Assembly: GCF_016918735.1 (NCBI RefSeq) | Contig: NZ_JAFFPR010000022.1 | Coordinates: 186,001-250,000, forward strand | DNA from: Leptospira abararensis | Lineage (GTDB): Bacteria > Spirochaetota > Leptospiria > Leptospirales > Leptospiraceae | DNA: 64,000 bases | Reading direction: 5' to 3' | Part shown: piece after piece, positions 20,487 to 29,942 of the stretch | Layout: every line of letters starts with the position of its first letter | How positions within the stretch are numbered: the stretch's first letter is position 1 | Made by a program: the position numbers and the translations under genes | The notes under the pieces: model-generated | What the model saw: the letters and a program-made list of their open reading frames with translations, nothing else | Database searches by the model: none | What the model was told of the DNA's origin: nothing

Positions 20487-20584
20487 TGTAGGGAATTTTA
20501 CTGCATTTTGCTCACGATATGGGCAATCAGGAACAAGGAAGGGAGAAAAAGTTTATTGGCGCTTAATTAGTAAGCAAAATGGTA

Positions 20585-20617
20585 TAAAAAAACCACCCGA
20601 GTTTCCTAGGATGGCTT
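20585..20617 (-). terminator. Rho-independent terminator after the 54-residue lipoprotein
   Basis: On the minus strand AGCCATCC pairs with GGGTGGTT (one G-T pair) across a ten-base loop and is followed by a run of T residues. It lies 17 bp after the stop of the small lipoprotein and ends its transcript before the EAL gene. Confidence 0.7.
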
Positions 20618-20633
20618 CCGCTTTGAGTAGTAA

Positions 20634-20798
20634 TTACTTAATGTCTCTAGCTCTTGTTTTGAATGACTCATCCAATTTTGGCTTTTTAGAAGGTTTTGGT
20701 TCTTCCACAACTGGTGTTTGTTTAACTTCTTCAGAGGCACAGTTAATCATAAATACAGCCAAAAAAGCAATGATCAGCATAGACGAAATTTTTTTCAT
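20634..20798 (-). CDS. Small lipoprotein, 54 residues
   Basis: The minus strand encodes MKKISSMLIIAFLAVFMINC and then a short hydrophilic tail of 34 residues (ASEEVKQTPVVEEPKPSKKP and on to RDIK). The sequence is a complete lipoprotein signal peptide with lipobox MINC at residues 17-20. A strong ribosome binding site (AAGGAGC) lies 6 bases before the ATG, and a terminator follows the stop, so this looks like a self-contained single-gene unit. The tail is Lys/Pro/Glu-rich without a known domain. A 73-residue open frame on the plus strand over the same bases is its shadow. Confidence 0.8.
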   Translation of the reverse strand: MKKISSMLIIAFLAVFMINCASEEVKQTPVVEEPKPSKKPKLDESFKTRARDIK

Positions 20799-20877
20799 GT
20801 TTTTGCTCCTTAGACTAAATTGCCGAGTTTAGTAAATAAGTCGAGGAAAAAACGACCATTCTTATAATGGAGGGGAT

Positions 20878-21483
20878 ATGCCCCAAAATAATCAGTTCTT
20901 TGTATTTGAAGGGATCGATGGTTCCGGGAAAACCACCGTCTCTCGTTTGGTTTCCGAAGTACTTCTCACAAAATCAATCCCCAACCTCTGGCATAGAGAA
21001 CCGACTGATAGTGTACACGGAAAAAAGATAAGAGAGTTCTTACTAGGAAAACTCAAACTCTCAAAAGAAGAACAAATTGAAACTTTTATTGCCGATCGTG
21101 AATGTTCGGTAAATGAAATCATCCTACCTACTCTCAAAAGTGGTAAATCAATTGTACAAGATCGCTATTATTTTTCCACCGCGGCTTACCAAGGCAGAGA
21201 TGAAGAACATGCTGCTGACATATTATACAGAAATGAAGACAAAGGTTTTCCTGAACCGAACAGAGTGTATTTTTTAGACCTTTCACCAGAGGAAGCATTG
21301 GAACGCAGAACCAGTCGTGGAGGGGCCGAAGAAGTATTTGATGAAGATTCAGAACAGTCTCGTATCTACCAAAACTATTTGGCGATTTTACCTGAGTCTA
21401 CGATCTTCGTTGATGCCACTGCAGAACTAGATGAAGTTGTTGCCTTCTGCGTTGAGGATATACTCAAGTCTCTCGAAGGTTAA
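20878..21483 (+). CDS. tmk: Thymidylate (dTMP) kinase
   Basis: This 201-residue protein has the P-loop GIDGSGKTT (12-20), the substrate-binding HREPTD, and the DRYYFSTAAYQG motif with the dTMP-binding arginine. It phosphorylates dTMP to dTDP. Length and motifs are normal for the family. It is divergent from the 54-residue lipoprotein and ends one base before the convergent methyltransferase. Confidence 0.92.
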   Translation: MPQNNQFFVFEGIDGSGKTTVSRLVSEVLLTKSIPNLWHREPTDSVHGKKIREFLLGKLKLSKEEQIETFIADRECSVNEIILPTLKSGKSIVQDRYYFSTAAYQGRDEEHAADILYRNEDKGFPEPNRVYFLDLSPEEALERRTSRGGAEEVFDEDSEQSRIYQNYLAILPESTIFVDATAELDEVVAFCVEDILKSLEG

Positions 21484-21484
21484 C

Positions 21485-22366
21485 TCACTTTTTTACCATA
21501 TAGACCATCATGTCACCTAACTGAAACCACTTCACTAGACGGTCCATCACCCGTTTCCGGAGTTTGAAAAAAAATCGAGCTTCGGGACGAGTGGTCATTC
21601 CACTTCCATAGGTAAATGATACAGGTTGGTGATAACCCAAAGACAAAAGTAGTTTTTTTAAACCTAAATACGAATAATAATATAAATGTTCAGGAACATT
21701 CAAATACCGCCACCTAAGTCCTGCTAGTTTAGCCAGCAGGCCGTATCGACAAGTGGATAGGATAAGCACTCCCCCCGGTTTTAAATGCTTCTGAATCTTT
21801 TCCAAAGTTTCTTTTGGCTGGTGCAGGTGTTCAATGGTTGCCCAAAGGGTGATGAGATCAAACTGGTTTTGGAACGTTGTATCCCAAGTAAGAAAGTTCT
21901 CTTGGAAGATATTTAGGTTTAATGTTTCGCGGGCAAAACGAACGGGACCATCGGCGATCTCAATTCCATACGCGTCGTAACCACGATCCTTTTGATAAGC
22001 CACAAAGTATCCAGCAGCACATCCAATGTCCAAAGAAGTTAATTTGGTATCTTTTGGTAGCTCACCAATTCGTTTTTTTTCCCAAGAAAAAAAATCCAAA
22101 TCATTTAGGTTGAGTTGGAAAACCCGAGAGATTTCCTTACGTAATTTGTCGGAATAATAATTGTCATACCCACGTTCCGTCCTTTGGGTAAAATAAGAAT
22201 CATCATAGTATTTTTTTACATCTGCAAAAGTCGGTTGTGGGTTCACTTGCACAAGCCCACAAGATTCACAGGCAACAATTGAAAAAGATTCACCGAGTGG
22301 GCTTTCTTTGGTATAAATCGGACGAAAGCGGTTTTGTCCGCAGGTATTGCAGGGGATTAGTTCCAC
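21485..22366 (-). CDS. Class I SAM-dependent methyltransferase with N-terminal zinc ribbon
   Basis: This 293-residue protein starts with a zinc-ribbon-like set of cysteines (C6/C9 and C33/C36) and has a class I AdoMet-binding domain with LDIGCAAGYF. Later motifs (TLWATIEHLHQP, LKPGGVLILST) fit the Methyltransf_23 group, often found with sugar or lipid modification genes. The substrate is unknown. It starts 7 bp after znuB, so it may be transcribed with the metal transporter, but no functional link is evident. Confidence 0.8.
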   Translation of the reverse strand: MELIPCNTCGQNRFRPIYTKESPLGESFSIVACESCGLVQVNPQPTFADVKKYYDDSYFTQRTERGYDNYYSDKLRKEISRVFQLNLNDLDFFSWEKKRIGELPKDTKLTSLDIGCAAGYFVAYQKDRGYDAYGIEIADGPVRFARETLNLNIFQENFLTWDTTFQNQFDLITLWATIEHLHQPKETLEKIQKHLKPGGVLILSTCRYGLLAKLAGLRWRYLNVPEHLYYYSYLGLKKLLLSLGYHQPVSFTYGSGMTTRPEARFFFKLRKRVMDRLVKWFQLGDMMVYMVKK

Positions 22367-22373
22367 AGAATAA

Positions 22374-23228
22374 CTATCGGACAGATTTGGAAAAAACGGA
22401 AGTAGTAAGAAAGCGAATGAGGTGGATAAAAAAAGCTAAAGCACAAAGCACAAGAATGATACTTGAGGATGTAGGAAAGTAAATCAGTTCGCCATTGCGT
22501 TCCATACCAACAAGGGAGATGAGAAAACCCGAAATCGTTGCAAATACAGAAAACAAAGCACAAACAATGGTAAGGAGTTTTAACGAACGAATGAGAGGGA
22601 GGAGTGCAAAAACTGGCAAAATCAAATGGGCAATGCTATAAAAAGTTCCAAGTAAGTTCACGGCTACGGTGAGAGAGGCCGCAAGGATGATATAAAACAA
22701 AAGGTCAAAGGGAAGAGGATTTCCCACTTGGATTTTGTATTCGTCCCGATCAAAACTGATAAAAAGAAACCTTCTAAAAAAACTCAAATACAGAATGAAA
22801 AAGAATACAGCGATATAAATTCCGAACGAATCAGCCCGCACCTGGGAAGTTAAAATGTCTCCAAAAAATGCCGCCATCAAATGATTTTGTACATTCCCAC
22901 CAAGAGCCAACATAAACTGAGAGGCAGCAGAAAAAAATACAAAGAGAATGCCGAGGATGACCTCTTCTTTTATCCCACGCAGTTTTCTCACATACAAAAG
23001 GGGGAATACCAAAATAGAAGAAAATACAATGGGAAAAATTTCTCCAGGCCATTCCATAAACAAGGATAAGGCGACAGAAAAAGTCACTGCTTGGGAAAGA
23101 GTCACTCCAAAGAATGTCATCCCCCTTAGAACAATCAAAATTCCAAGAACTGATAGCAGAGCTCCTACAAGGCTACCAACGATCATTTGTGGTAAAAATA
23201 AAGTCCAACTAGAAAGGATATTAGTCAT
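22374..23228 (-). CDS. Metal ABC transporter permease, ZnuB/MntB family
   Basis: A very hydrophobic protein of 284 residues with about eight membrane helices and the family stretches GALLSVLGILIVLRGMTFFG and SFGIYIAVFFF. It forms the inner-membrane channel for zinc or manganese. The start at 23228 gives ATGACTAA, an 8-bp overlap with the ATPase gene that suggests translational coupling; an in-frame ATG at 23258 is possible. Confidence 0.88.
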   Translation of the reverse strand: MTNILSSWTLFLPQMIVGSLVGALLSVLGILIVLRGMTFFGVTLSQAVTFSVALSLFMEWPGEIFPIVFSSILVFPLLYVRKLRGIKEEVILGILFVFFSAASQFMLALGGNVQNHLMAAFFGDILTSQVRADSFGIYIAVFFFILYLSFFRRFLFISFDRDEYKIQVGNPLPFDLLFYIILAASLTVAVNLLGTFYSIAHLILPVFALLPLIRSLKLLTIVCALFSVFATISGFLISLVGMERNGELIYFPTSSSIILVLCALAFFIHLIRFLTTSVFSKSVR

Positions 23229-23934
23229 GGTGGTGGCAGTTCGGAGGCCTTTCTCCACTAGTGATATTGTAAAGTTTTCCTTCGTCTATTTCATAAATTT
23301 CATCAAACCCGAATCCCCAATCATGTTCCAAACTATGAGTGATAAAAAATAGAGACCGGTTCCCTTCTTTTAAATATTCGGATAAAACGGTTTGGAAGAG
23401 TTCTCTGGCATTATGATCCAAAGAATCCATGGGTTCATCCAAAAAAATCAAATTGGCTTTGGTGAGGAGTGAACGAAGGATAAGAACTTTTTGTAACTGT
23501 CCCCCACTACAAAGAGAAATTTGTTTTTTTAAAATCGAACTAACACCTGTTCTTTCAATCAGAGCCATATCTTCTTCAGAGAATTTTTTTTTGGGAAAAA
23601 AACTGAGGCCAATGTTTTTTGGCATCAGAAGTACATCTTGTACGCGAAGAGGAAATTCTAAAGACATTCGTTTGGCCTGGGGCACATAGGAGGTTGTGAT
23701 TTCTTTAGAAAAGGAAATGAATCCAGAAAGTGCTGGAAGTAAGTCTGTTAAGGTTCGGAATAGTGTGGTTTTACCAGCTCCGTTTCCCCCAACAAGGGCA
23801 TAGGTTTTGCCAGAGTGGATATGCAAATGAATGTCGGATACCACCGGAAATTCCTTTCTGTAACCGACGGACAAAGCTTCCGTATGGATGAAGGTATCAG
23901 TGCCTTCTAGTTTATTTGGTTTTGTCGCTTGCAT
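23221..23934 (-). CDS. Metal ABC transporter ATP-binding protein, ZnuC family
   Basis: The protein of about 237 residues has Walker A GGNGAGKTT, signature CSGGQLQ and Walker B LIFLDEPMDSLD. It is the motor of the zinc/manganese importer. It ends in a short metal-binding-like tail, CHHHD. It overlaps znuA by about 23 bp (ATG at 23934; GTG at 23937 is the alternative) and znuB by 8 bp. Confidence 0.9.
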   Translation of the reverse strand: MQATKPNKLEGTDTFIHTEALSVGYRKEFPVVSDIHLHIHSGKTYALVGGNGAGKTTLFRTLTDLLPALSGFISFSKEITTSYVPQAKRMSLEFPLRVQDVLLMPKNIGLSFFPKKKFSEEDMALIERTGVSSILKKQISLCSGGQLQKVLILRSLLTKANLIFLDEPMDSLDHNARELFQTVLSEYLKEGNRSLFFITHSLEHDWGFGFDEIYEIDEGKLYNITSGERPPNCHHHD

Positions 23935-24856
23935 CACGTATTTTTTGTAACATCAACCGAAGTGTGTCTTCGTAAGTGAGGGCATCAGGGTTACCACCGA
24001 CAGAGATCGGCAATACAACAACCACAGAACCGGGCACTTTAGAAGACACATACTCAGCATACTTTGGATTGTGATAGGGCCCAATCAAGATAATTTTTAT
24101 CTTTTCTGCTGTCATATAACTGATGACCTGGTCCATATAACGAACAGAAGGTGGAACACCTGGCCGTTCTTCAATGGTTAAGTTGGCATTGAATTTAAAG
24201 CGAGCAGCTAAATATACAAATTGGTCATGGAAAACCGCAACTTTTAATCCAAAATAAGGTTCCATTTTTTTCATTTCTTCTTTCGTCAATTGGATCAGAC
24301 GTTTTTTGAAAGTATTAAAATTGGCTTCATAGTATTCCCCATTCAAGGGATCCACTCGAGTGAGAGCATTTTTAATATTTTGAGCCATTTGGATGGCATT
24401 GATGGGATCATTCCAATAGTGAGGATTTCCATAGATATGCATGTCACCCATCGAACGATCCATCATCACTGTAGGTTCGCCGAGGATTTTCACTCCAAAG
24501 GAAGTATCACAATACCCAGGTTGCCCTTTTTGGATTTTGATATTACGGGATTGTTGTTGGAGGTAAGGAATCCAACCAATTTCTAAATCAAGGCCTATCA
24601 CACAAAGTACATCGGCTTCACTGAGTTTCACAAGAAAGTCAGGCCTAGTCATTACAAAGTGCGGGTCATCGGTTCCACGAATCATTCCAGAAACCTCTGC
24701 ACGATCCCCCGCTACTTGTTCGGCAATGTATTTGATATCGGGAAGGCTTGTGACAAGGGATACCTTCGCCGCAAGATTCTGTGTAAAAAAAATCGAAAGA
24801 AAAAAACTGAAAATCAAAAGTTTAGAGAAGTGATTTTTCAATACTGTCTGTGACAT
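23912..24856 (-). CDS. Metal ABC transporter substrate-binding protein, ZnuA family
   Basis: The 314-residue precursor has an N-terminal signal peptide (to about residue 29, QNLAA). The mature part is a cluster A-I binding protein: metal-ligand positions are seen in TDDPHFV, GNPHYW and the later FHDQF. It lacks the long His-rich loop of many zinc-specific ZnuA proteins, so manganese cannot be excluded. It delivers metal to the ZnuB/ZnuC pair encoded next. Its promoter is probably the operator-containing one upstream of the lipoprotein at 27 kb. Confidence 0.87.
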   Translation of the reverse strand: MSQTVLKNHFSKLLIFSFFLSIFFTQNLAAKVSLVTSLPDIKYIAEQVAGDRAEVSGMIRGTDDPHFVMTRPDFLVKLSEADVLCVIGLDLEIGWIPYLQQQSRNIKIQKGQPGYCDTSFGVKILGEPTVMMDRSMGDMHIYGNPHYWNDPINAIQMAQNIKNALTRVDPLNGEYYEANFNTFKKRLIQLTKEEMKKMEPYFGLKVAVFHDQFVYLAARFKFNANLTIEERPGVPPSVRYMDQVISYMTAEKIKIILIGPYHNPKYAEYVSSKVPGSVVVVLPISVGGNPDALTYEDTLRLMLQKIRDASDKTK

Positions 24857-24873
24857 GACGAACCTCTTTTGTC

Positions 24874-26229
24874 TTAATAACTATGCGCTGGGTGAGAGCC
24901 AAGTATCGCAACTGTTTGGATATAAAATCGATACTCTCTCACTTCTTCTTGTGATGCGCGAGAATAGTCTTGGATGTATCTACGTTCCACAGAACCTCGC
25001 ACCTTTCCAAATTCAGAACTATGGAAGGTCATCTGGAGTGACTGTGCCTCAATGGCATTCTTTGCAGGATCTCCATTTTGGTCGACAAGGGACTTGTCAG
25101 TAAAGTAATCATACCGAAAACCAACAGACCACAACTGGTGGAATTTAAAATCTAAAAATGCGTATGCGCCCCACTGGTCTTTGGTGGGAGATTTGGTCTT
25201 CTGAAAGGTAACAGGATCAAGATTCGACGGAAACACTTCTTGTTGGTACCAACCCTCTCCCATAATCATAATTTCACTTAAATTAGATCGGTTCCATCGA
25301 AGCACTGCATCGGCCCCATAAAGTAATCGTTGGTTTTTCCTTTCCGTGGTGGGCTCAAACCTGATTCCTGAAAATCCAAACTGAGTTCCCCAATTATTCC
25401 CAAAATAATAAAAATGTTTTAAGTGAGCATACAAAAGTGGATTGTTTTTTTGTACACCGGCATCGTGAGAGTGACCCCATTTCCTTCCGTTTGTTGCACC
25501 GAGCACAAGTTCTTGAGTGATAATTTTCCAAGGAAAAAGAATACTAAATTCTGCCCCGGTGTCAATGGCCGATTCCCATCCAATAAATTTTTCATGAACA
25601 ATGGGAGTCATAGTAAAGGCGCGGTCATGCGCGTGGATTTTATTCAACCGACCCACATCGATAAACATCTGCCCAGCTTTGAGTGAGGTATTAAATGGCA
25701 AAAAAGGAAACTGAACCCAGGCTTCATGGACTTCAAAAAAATACTTACCGTTTTCACCGTGTGCTGCCCCAACAAAATTGGCACGCATCCATTGGTCTAC
25801 AGCTCCGTTAAACCCGAATTCAGCGGTGCGTATGTCGAGTTGGTTATCGATCCTTTCTCCAGTTCCCCGAGGTTTGTTCCGATCCCAAGCACCAACAATG
25901 TCAAGGGCAGCATAAGCATCCATCATGAGGTTTTGGGCTGATCTGTTGATCTGTTGGTTAGACTGGACTGGGGACGAGATCCCCCGACTGCCTTCGGTTC
26001 CCTTTTCACGTTTTTCTTGGTCTTGTAAATCTTTCTCTAAATCCGCTTCCCAATCAGAAGTGATTGTATTGGATTCAGATATAGATTTCGCATTCTTTTT
26101 GTTAGCCGATCTTGTATCATCAAGTTCTTTTTCCCATTCCGTAGCCTCGGCAAAAAGAAGGAAAGAAAACAAAAGGGAGAGGATCACTCCCCCGATTTTG
26201 ACTTTTGAAAAACTATGGTTTGGTTTCAC
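24874..26229 (-). CDS. Outer-membrane beta-barrel protein of the zinc/manganese operon
   Basis: This 451-residue protein has a signal peptide (about 1-28), a charged linker to about residue 90, and a long region of alternating strands (for example FFEVHEAWVQFPFLPF and SLKAGQMFIDVG) typical of barrels of the porin type. It starts 18 bp downstream of the lipoprotein gene and ends 18 bp before znuA, so it is placed to give zinc or manganese an entry through the outer membrane. There is no plug domain, so it does not look TonB-dependent. That it carries metal is inferred from position. Confidence 0.7.
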   Translation of the reverse strand: MKPNHSFSKVKIGGVILSLLFSFLLFAEATEWEKELDDTRSANKKNAKSISESNTITSDWEADLEKDLQDQEKREKGTEGSRGISSPVQSNQQINRSAQNLMMDAYAALDIVGAWDRNKPRGTGERIDNQLDIRTAEFGFNGAVDQWMRANFVGAAHGENGKYFFEVHEAWVQFPFLPFNTSLKAGQMFIDVGRLNKIHAHDRAFTMTPIVHEKFIGWESAIDTGAEFSILFPWKIITQELVLGATNGRKWGHSHDAGVQKNNPLLYAHLKHFYYFGNNWGTQFGFSGIRFEPTTERKNQRLLYGADAVLRWNRSNLSEIMIMGEGWYQQEVFPSNLDPVTFQKTKSPTKDQWGAYAFLDFKFHQLWSVGFRYDYFTDKSLVDQNGDPAKNAIEAQSLQMTFHSSEFGKVRGSVERRYIQDYSRASQEEVREYRFYIQTVAILGSHPAHSY

Positions 26230-26247
26230 GATAAGTTTTAAATGATA

Positions 26248-27003
26248 TTATTGAAAGGATCCGTTAGTCCCGATGACTGTCGAGTAAATGGTGATCGACT
26301 TAATGATCGCTTTGTTGATTTTTAAACCGATTCGGTCTCCAGTAAAGCCAGTAATGGCAGCATTTTCTTCTTCAAATTCATAGGAAGAACGATTTGCCAA
26401 ATTACAAGGAATAGACCAACCAAAAATATGAGCATTCGAACTTTCTTTATGAACTTCTAAACATACGGTTTTTTCCACTCCCACAGAAGAAGCCCATGGG
26501 GTACTTGCTGTGGTGGCAAAAGGAGAAGGAGTGGAACCGTTCAGCCATTGTGCCACAGTCGGAGACAATTGTACGCCAGGACCTGCAAAACTAGTCGTTG
26601 ATTGGATGAGTGCATCCAAACTGGAATCCGCTTGGTTCATCACATAAGTGATTTCGATTCCTGCTTTGGACTCATTTCCCGTTGCAGAGAGACTGGAAGC
26701 ATTGGTTACAATTGTAGATGCTGCACTTGTTCCTTGTAACCCTCCACTAAAGGTAATTCCACTTGCAGTGAATCCAAAGGCTCTTAAAACTGAAGTCACA
26801 TCCCCGGAACATCCTGTAAAAGTATAACGAGTTCCATTTCCGGCAGATCCAGAAACAGCTGTGGGCCCACAACCAGGTGCAGCAAATAAAGCAGCTAACA
26901 ACGCATCAGCATTATCTTTCTTATCTTTGGACTGGAAGAGTTCTGCACAATTCATCACAGAGAAAAGGATGGTAGAAAATAGGAAAAGTTTGGCAAATTT
27001 CAT
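26248..27003 (-). CDS. Lipoprotein, first gene of the metal-uptake operon
   Basis: Starting at the ATG at 27003, with an AGAGGT ribosome binding site, this 251-residue lipoprotein has a signal peptide and the lipobox VMNC near residue 18-19. The mature part is rich in Ser, Thr, Gly and Ala and resembles other leptospiral surface lipoproteins of unknown function. It is the first gene after the inverted-repeat operator and is followed by the barrel protein and znuA, so it may help capture metal at the surface. An upstream in-frame start at 27060 would cover the operator and is less likely. Confidence 0.75.
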   Translation of the reverse strand: MKFAKLFLFSTILFSVMNCAELFQSKDKKDNADALLAALFAAPGCGPTAVSGSAGNGTRYTFTGCSGDVTSVLRAFGFTASGITFSGGLQGTSAASTIVTNASSLSATGNESKAGIEITYVMNQADSSLDALIQSTTSFAGPGVQLSPTVAQWLNGSTPSPFATTASTPWASSVGVEKTVCLEVHKESSNAHIFGWSIPCNLANRSSYEFEEENAAITGFTGDRIGLKINKAIIKSITIYSTVIGTNGSFQ

Positions 27004-27023
27004 AAATACCTCTGTGGGACAAT

Positions 27024-27046
27024 CATTTGCAACACTGTTGCAAATG
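27024..27046. promoter_or_regulatory. Metal-repressor-type operator, copy 1
   Basis: CATTTGCAAC-ACT-GTTGCAAATG is a perfect inverted repeat with 10-bp arms and a 3-bp spacer, about 21 bp before the lipoprotein start. The core TGCAA-N5-TTGCA is repeated at two other sites, both between the chemoreceptor and the COG0523 gene. A Fur-family sensor such as Zur is the likely binder, by inference. Confidence 0.75.
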
Positions 27047-27056
27047 CAACCACGTT

Positions 27057-28091
27057 TCATTTAAAAAATAAGTTTTCTGCGTTCCGGTAGAGAATTTTTT
27101 GTTTGGCCAAGTCGCTAATCGGTAAATCCAAAAATCGGGTGATGGGGTGATTTAGATTGTAAGGGATATTAGGAAAGTCAGATCCAAAATAAATTTGGTC
27201 CTGGTAAGTTTCTAAATAAGAAACTGCGCCATCCACATCTTCGGCTTTTCCTGTCGCAAGAAAATCTACAAAGACCATTGTGGTATCCAGTCCCAAATTC
27301 GGATAAGTAACAAGTAACGAAGCGTAGGCGGAAATTTCATGAGCACCCATATGGGCAACGATGACCTTTAACTTAGGGTAGGTTTCCAAAAATGGTTTAA
27401 AGAATTGAATTCCCGTAAACTCACCTGGCAGAGGTGCTGTACCTGTGTGGATGAGAATGGGAATTTGTTTTTCTTGCAAATAGGCAAAAGTTTCGGTGAG
27501 CTCCGGTCGATTTAAGTTGAGTTTGGATACCTCACAGTGGAGTTTAAAACCTCGGAACCCGTAATCTTCGACAGCCTTCTTTACATAACCAAGGACACCC
27601 TCCTCTGGATAAAAAGTTCCAAAAGGAATGGCTCCCAACCATTTTTTATAATTGGCATAGGTCCAATCATTTAAAGAAGAAGCCATACCTACTTTGTGCG
27701 CATAGTTCAGAGTGGTAAAACGTTTGATACCATTCTGATGGAGGCGTTCCACTCGTTCCGCTTCTGGTAACCTATAGCCGATGGCCCAGTTCACATTGTC
27801 AAACCAACGCCAAATCAGCTTCATCACGGTCTCTGGAAAAAAATGAGTATGGATATCAAAAATATAAGGGATTCCTAAATCACGAATCCGATCCAAGTGG
27901 TCGGGAGTTTCTGAATCTAGAATGGCGGGATAAGAATCTCCTCTCCACAAAAAAGGAGAAGAGATCCGAGTGTCAGGTTGGTTAGAAGACTCTACACCTT
28001 CTTCCCCTTCTCCCATAAAACAAGCGTAACAGGGAAGAAGAGGATTTTTATCTACTGGTTTATGCAGTGACTGGTGTTTTTTTCTTTCCAC
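27057..28091 (-). CDS. Amidohydrolase, family 2 (TIM-barrel metal hydrolase)
   Basis: The protein has the amidohydrolase-2 metal-binding layout: DIHTHF near residue 96, [11 protein letters not shown] and GSDFPN. Such enzymes hydrolyse or decarboxylate small molecules; the substrate is unknown. The GTG start at 28091 overlaps the acyl-CoA dehydrogenase by 32 bp; ATG at 28016 is also possible, and neither has a good ribosome binding site. It is probably co-transcribed with the dehydrogenase and stops just before the metal operon promoter. Confidence 0.78.
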   Translation of the reverse strand: MERKKHQSLHKPVDKNPLLPCYACFMGEGEEGVESSNQPDTRISSPFLWRGDSYPAILDSETPDHLDRIRDLGIPYIFDIHTHFFPETVMKLIWRWFDNVNWAIGYRLPEAERVERLHQNGIKRFTTLNYAHKVGMASSLNDWTYANYKKWLGAIPFGTFYPEEGVLGYVKKAVEDYGFRGFKLHCEVSKLNLNRPELTETFAYLQEKQIPILIHTGTAPLPGEFTGIQFFKPFLETYPKLKVIVAHMGAHEISAYASLLVTYPNLGLDTTMVFVDFLATGKAEDVDGAVSYLETYQDQIYFGSDFPNIPYNLNHPITRFLDLPISDLAKQKILYRNAENLFFK

Positions 28092-29817
28092 GAATCTTTG
28101 TTAGGTTCGAAGCTAAGATTGCCGAACTATCAAGAATATAAGCATCAGCAATAGACTTACGATAGTTTCTTCTTTCTACCTTAGAGCGACCGATACTTCT
28201 TTCGAGTAACAAACTGTTGTGGAAACGTGCTGCAGACTCTACCACTTCAAAAGCCAACTCTTCACGAAGAGGAGTGGAATCAATTTCTGCAAACTCTGCC
28301 ACAACCGATTCAAATTGTTTGAATAAGTCGTTTAGACCTTGGCTGGAAGCGAAAGTTGCCATTTCCGATTTTAAGTATTCACGGTAGATTCCCGTTTCTG
28401 TCATTCCAGAAACAATTCCACCGATACAAGCAACCGTTTGTAACTGAGTGGTTCCTTCGTAGATATTGGTGATTCTCACATCGCGGTAAAGTCGTGCTAC
28501 ATCATAATCTTCTGTGTATCCCGATCCGCCATGAATTTGCATAGAATCATAAGCTACAAGGTTTGCCATTTCTGTGATATAGTATTTAGAAAGTGGTGTG
28601 AAGAGTGAAGCTAGTTTTTCCCACTTCTTAAAAGTTTCATCTTTTTTGATTTCCTTCTCTGAAAGCCCTTTCATCTTTCCTCGTTCTTCTTTCCAACGAT
28701 ACTGATCCACAGCAAAACTTGCTTCATAAAGAATACAACGCATGGCAGCAACTTCTCGCTCCATCCTTTCCAACATTTTTTTCACCGCAGTGATATTGTT
28801 TATTGTTTTTCCAAATTGTACTCTTTCTTCTGCATACTTTTTACCTTCGAAGTAAGCAGCCGTGGCAATCCCCATCGCTTGAGCTGCAATGTTGAGTCGA
28901 GCTTGGTTCATCATGGCCATAGAGTATTTTACAAGGCCTTTCCCTTCTTCACCAATAAGAATTCCTGGACTATTTTCAAAAACCACTTCACAAGTTGGCG
29001 AACAATGGAGTCCCATTTTCTTTTCAATGGATGCTACAAATACATCCTTAGAGTGAACCAAAAAGAAAGAAAGTCCGCGAGCTCCACTTGTTGTGGTTCC
29101 TGTTCTTGCAAGTGTCAAAATGATAGAGGGTGCTGATCCAAACCCACAAGCATGAGTGATAAAACGTTTGGTTCCTGTTATCTTCCAAGTTCCATCTTCG
29201 CCTTTGATCGCTTTTGTTTGTAAGTTAGGGAGGTCAGATCCGTAGTTTGGTTCTGTGAGTGCCATAGCCCCACAAAGTTCACCAGCTGCCATCTTTGGAA
29301 CAAATTCATGAATCATTTCTTCTGTTCCAAATCGTTCGACAGTCTCCGCTAAGTTCATACATCCCAGAGTGATTGCAAGCGATCCGTCCCCTCGAGAGAC
29401 ACATTCAGATAACATCGATTGTACGACTGAAGGAAGACCGAGTCCACCGTAATGTCTGTGGATTCCGTAAGGAAGAAGTCCGGCAGATTTGATTTTTTCT
29501 ACCACATCCAACATGACTTTTGGAAATCCGACTTGCCCGTCTTTGTATTTCAGTCCTTCTTCGTCCATTTGTTTGGAAATTTGAGAAATATCGTTTCCTG
29601 CAATATCTCCTCCAGCTTCTAAAGTGGAACGGTAAAATTCAATGGCATCTTCATAGTTTCCGGGAGCAAAGGCGAGTTCTTCCTTTCCCGATTTTTGGTA
29701 TTCTGCAAAGTCTTCGAAACCTTGTTCGTATTGGTCTACCACCTCGTTCCAAGGGGTAAGAGAATCAAAATGATCAATCAGGTCATCGTTATCGTTAAAA
29801 TAGTTATTGGAAATCAT
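28060..29817 (-). CDS. Acyl-CoA dehydrogenase
   Basis: The 585-residue flavoenzyme has the acyl-CoA dehydrogenase signatures [21 protein letters not shown], and [20 protein letters not shown] followed by TNIYEGT, where the Glu is the usual catalytic base. It would oxidise acyl-CoA to enoyl-CoA in beta-oxidation. It is longer than the classic 380-residue enzymes, with an extended C-terminal helical part. The start is set by AAGGAGCG 6 bases upstream. It is followed by the overlapping amidohydrolase. Confidence 0.9.
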   Translation of the reverse strand: MISNNYFNDNDDLIDHFDSLTPWNEVVDQYEQGFEDFAEYQKSGKEELAFAPGNYEDAIEFYRSTLEAGGDIAGNDISQISKQMDEEGLKYKDGQVGFPKVMLDVVEKIKSAGLLPYGIHRHYGGLGLPSVVQSMLSECVSRGDGSLAITLGCMNLAETVERFGTEEMIHEFVPKMAAGELCGAMALTEPNYGSDLPNLQTKAIKGEDGTWKITGTKRFITHACGFGSAPSIILTLARTGTTTSGARGLSFFLVHSKDVFVASIEKKMGLHCSPTCEVVFENSPGILIGEEGKGLVKYSMAMMNQARLNIAAQAMGIATAAYFEGKKYAEERVQFGKTINNITAVKKMLERMEREVAAMRCILYEASFAVDQYRWKEERGKMKGLSEKEIKKDETFKKWEKLASLFTPLSKYYITEMANLVAYDSMQIHGGSGYTEDYDVARLYRDVRITNIYEGTTQLQTVACIGGIVSGMTETGIYREYLKSEMATFASSQGLNDLFKQFESVVAEFAEIDSTPLREELAFEVVESAARFHNSLLLERSIGRSKVERRNYRKSIADAYILDSSAILASNLTKIRGKKKTPVTA

Positions 29818-29942
29818 ACAGTCGCTCCTTAAGCAGGACTTTCACTCAAAGATCAAACTAGGGAGAAGAATTACAAATAATTTTCCCACCTTCCCTTCTG
29901 AACGAAACCGAACCCTGTTAAGTTAATGGTGTTAAACAAGGA

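Noticed and set aside
20611..20832. 73-residue plus-strand ORF
   Set aside because: It is the antisense of a 54-residue lipoprotein with a ribosome binding site and signal peptide, while this frame has neither.
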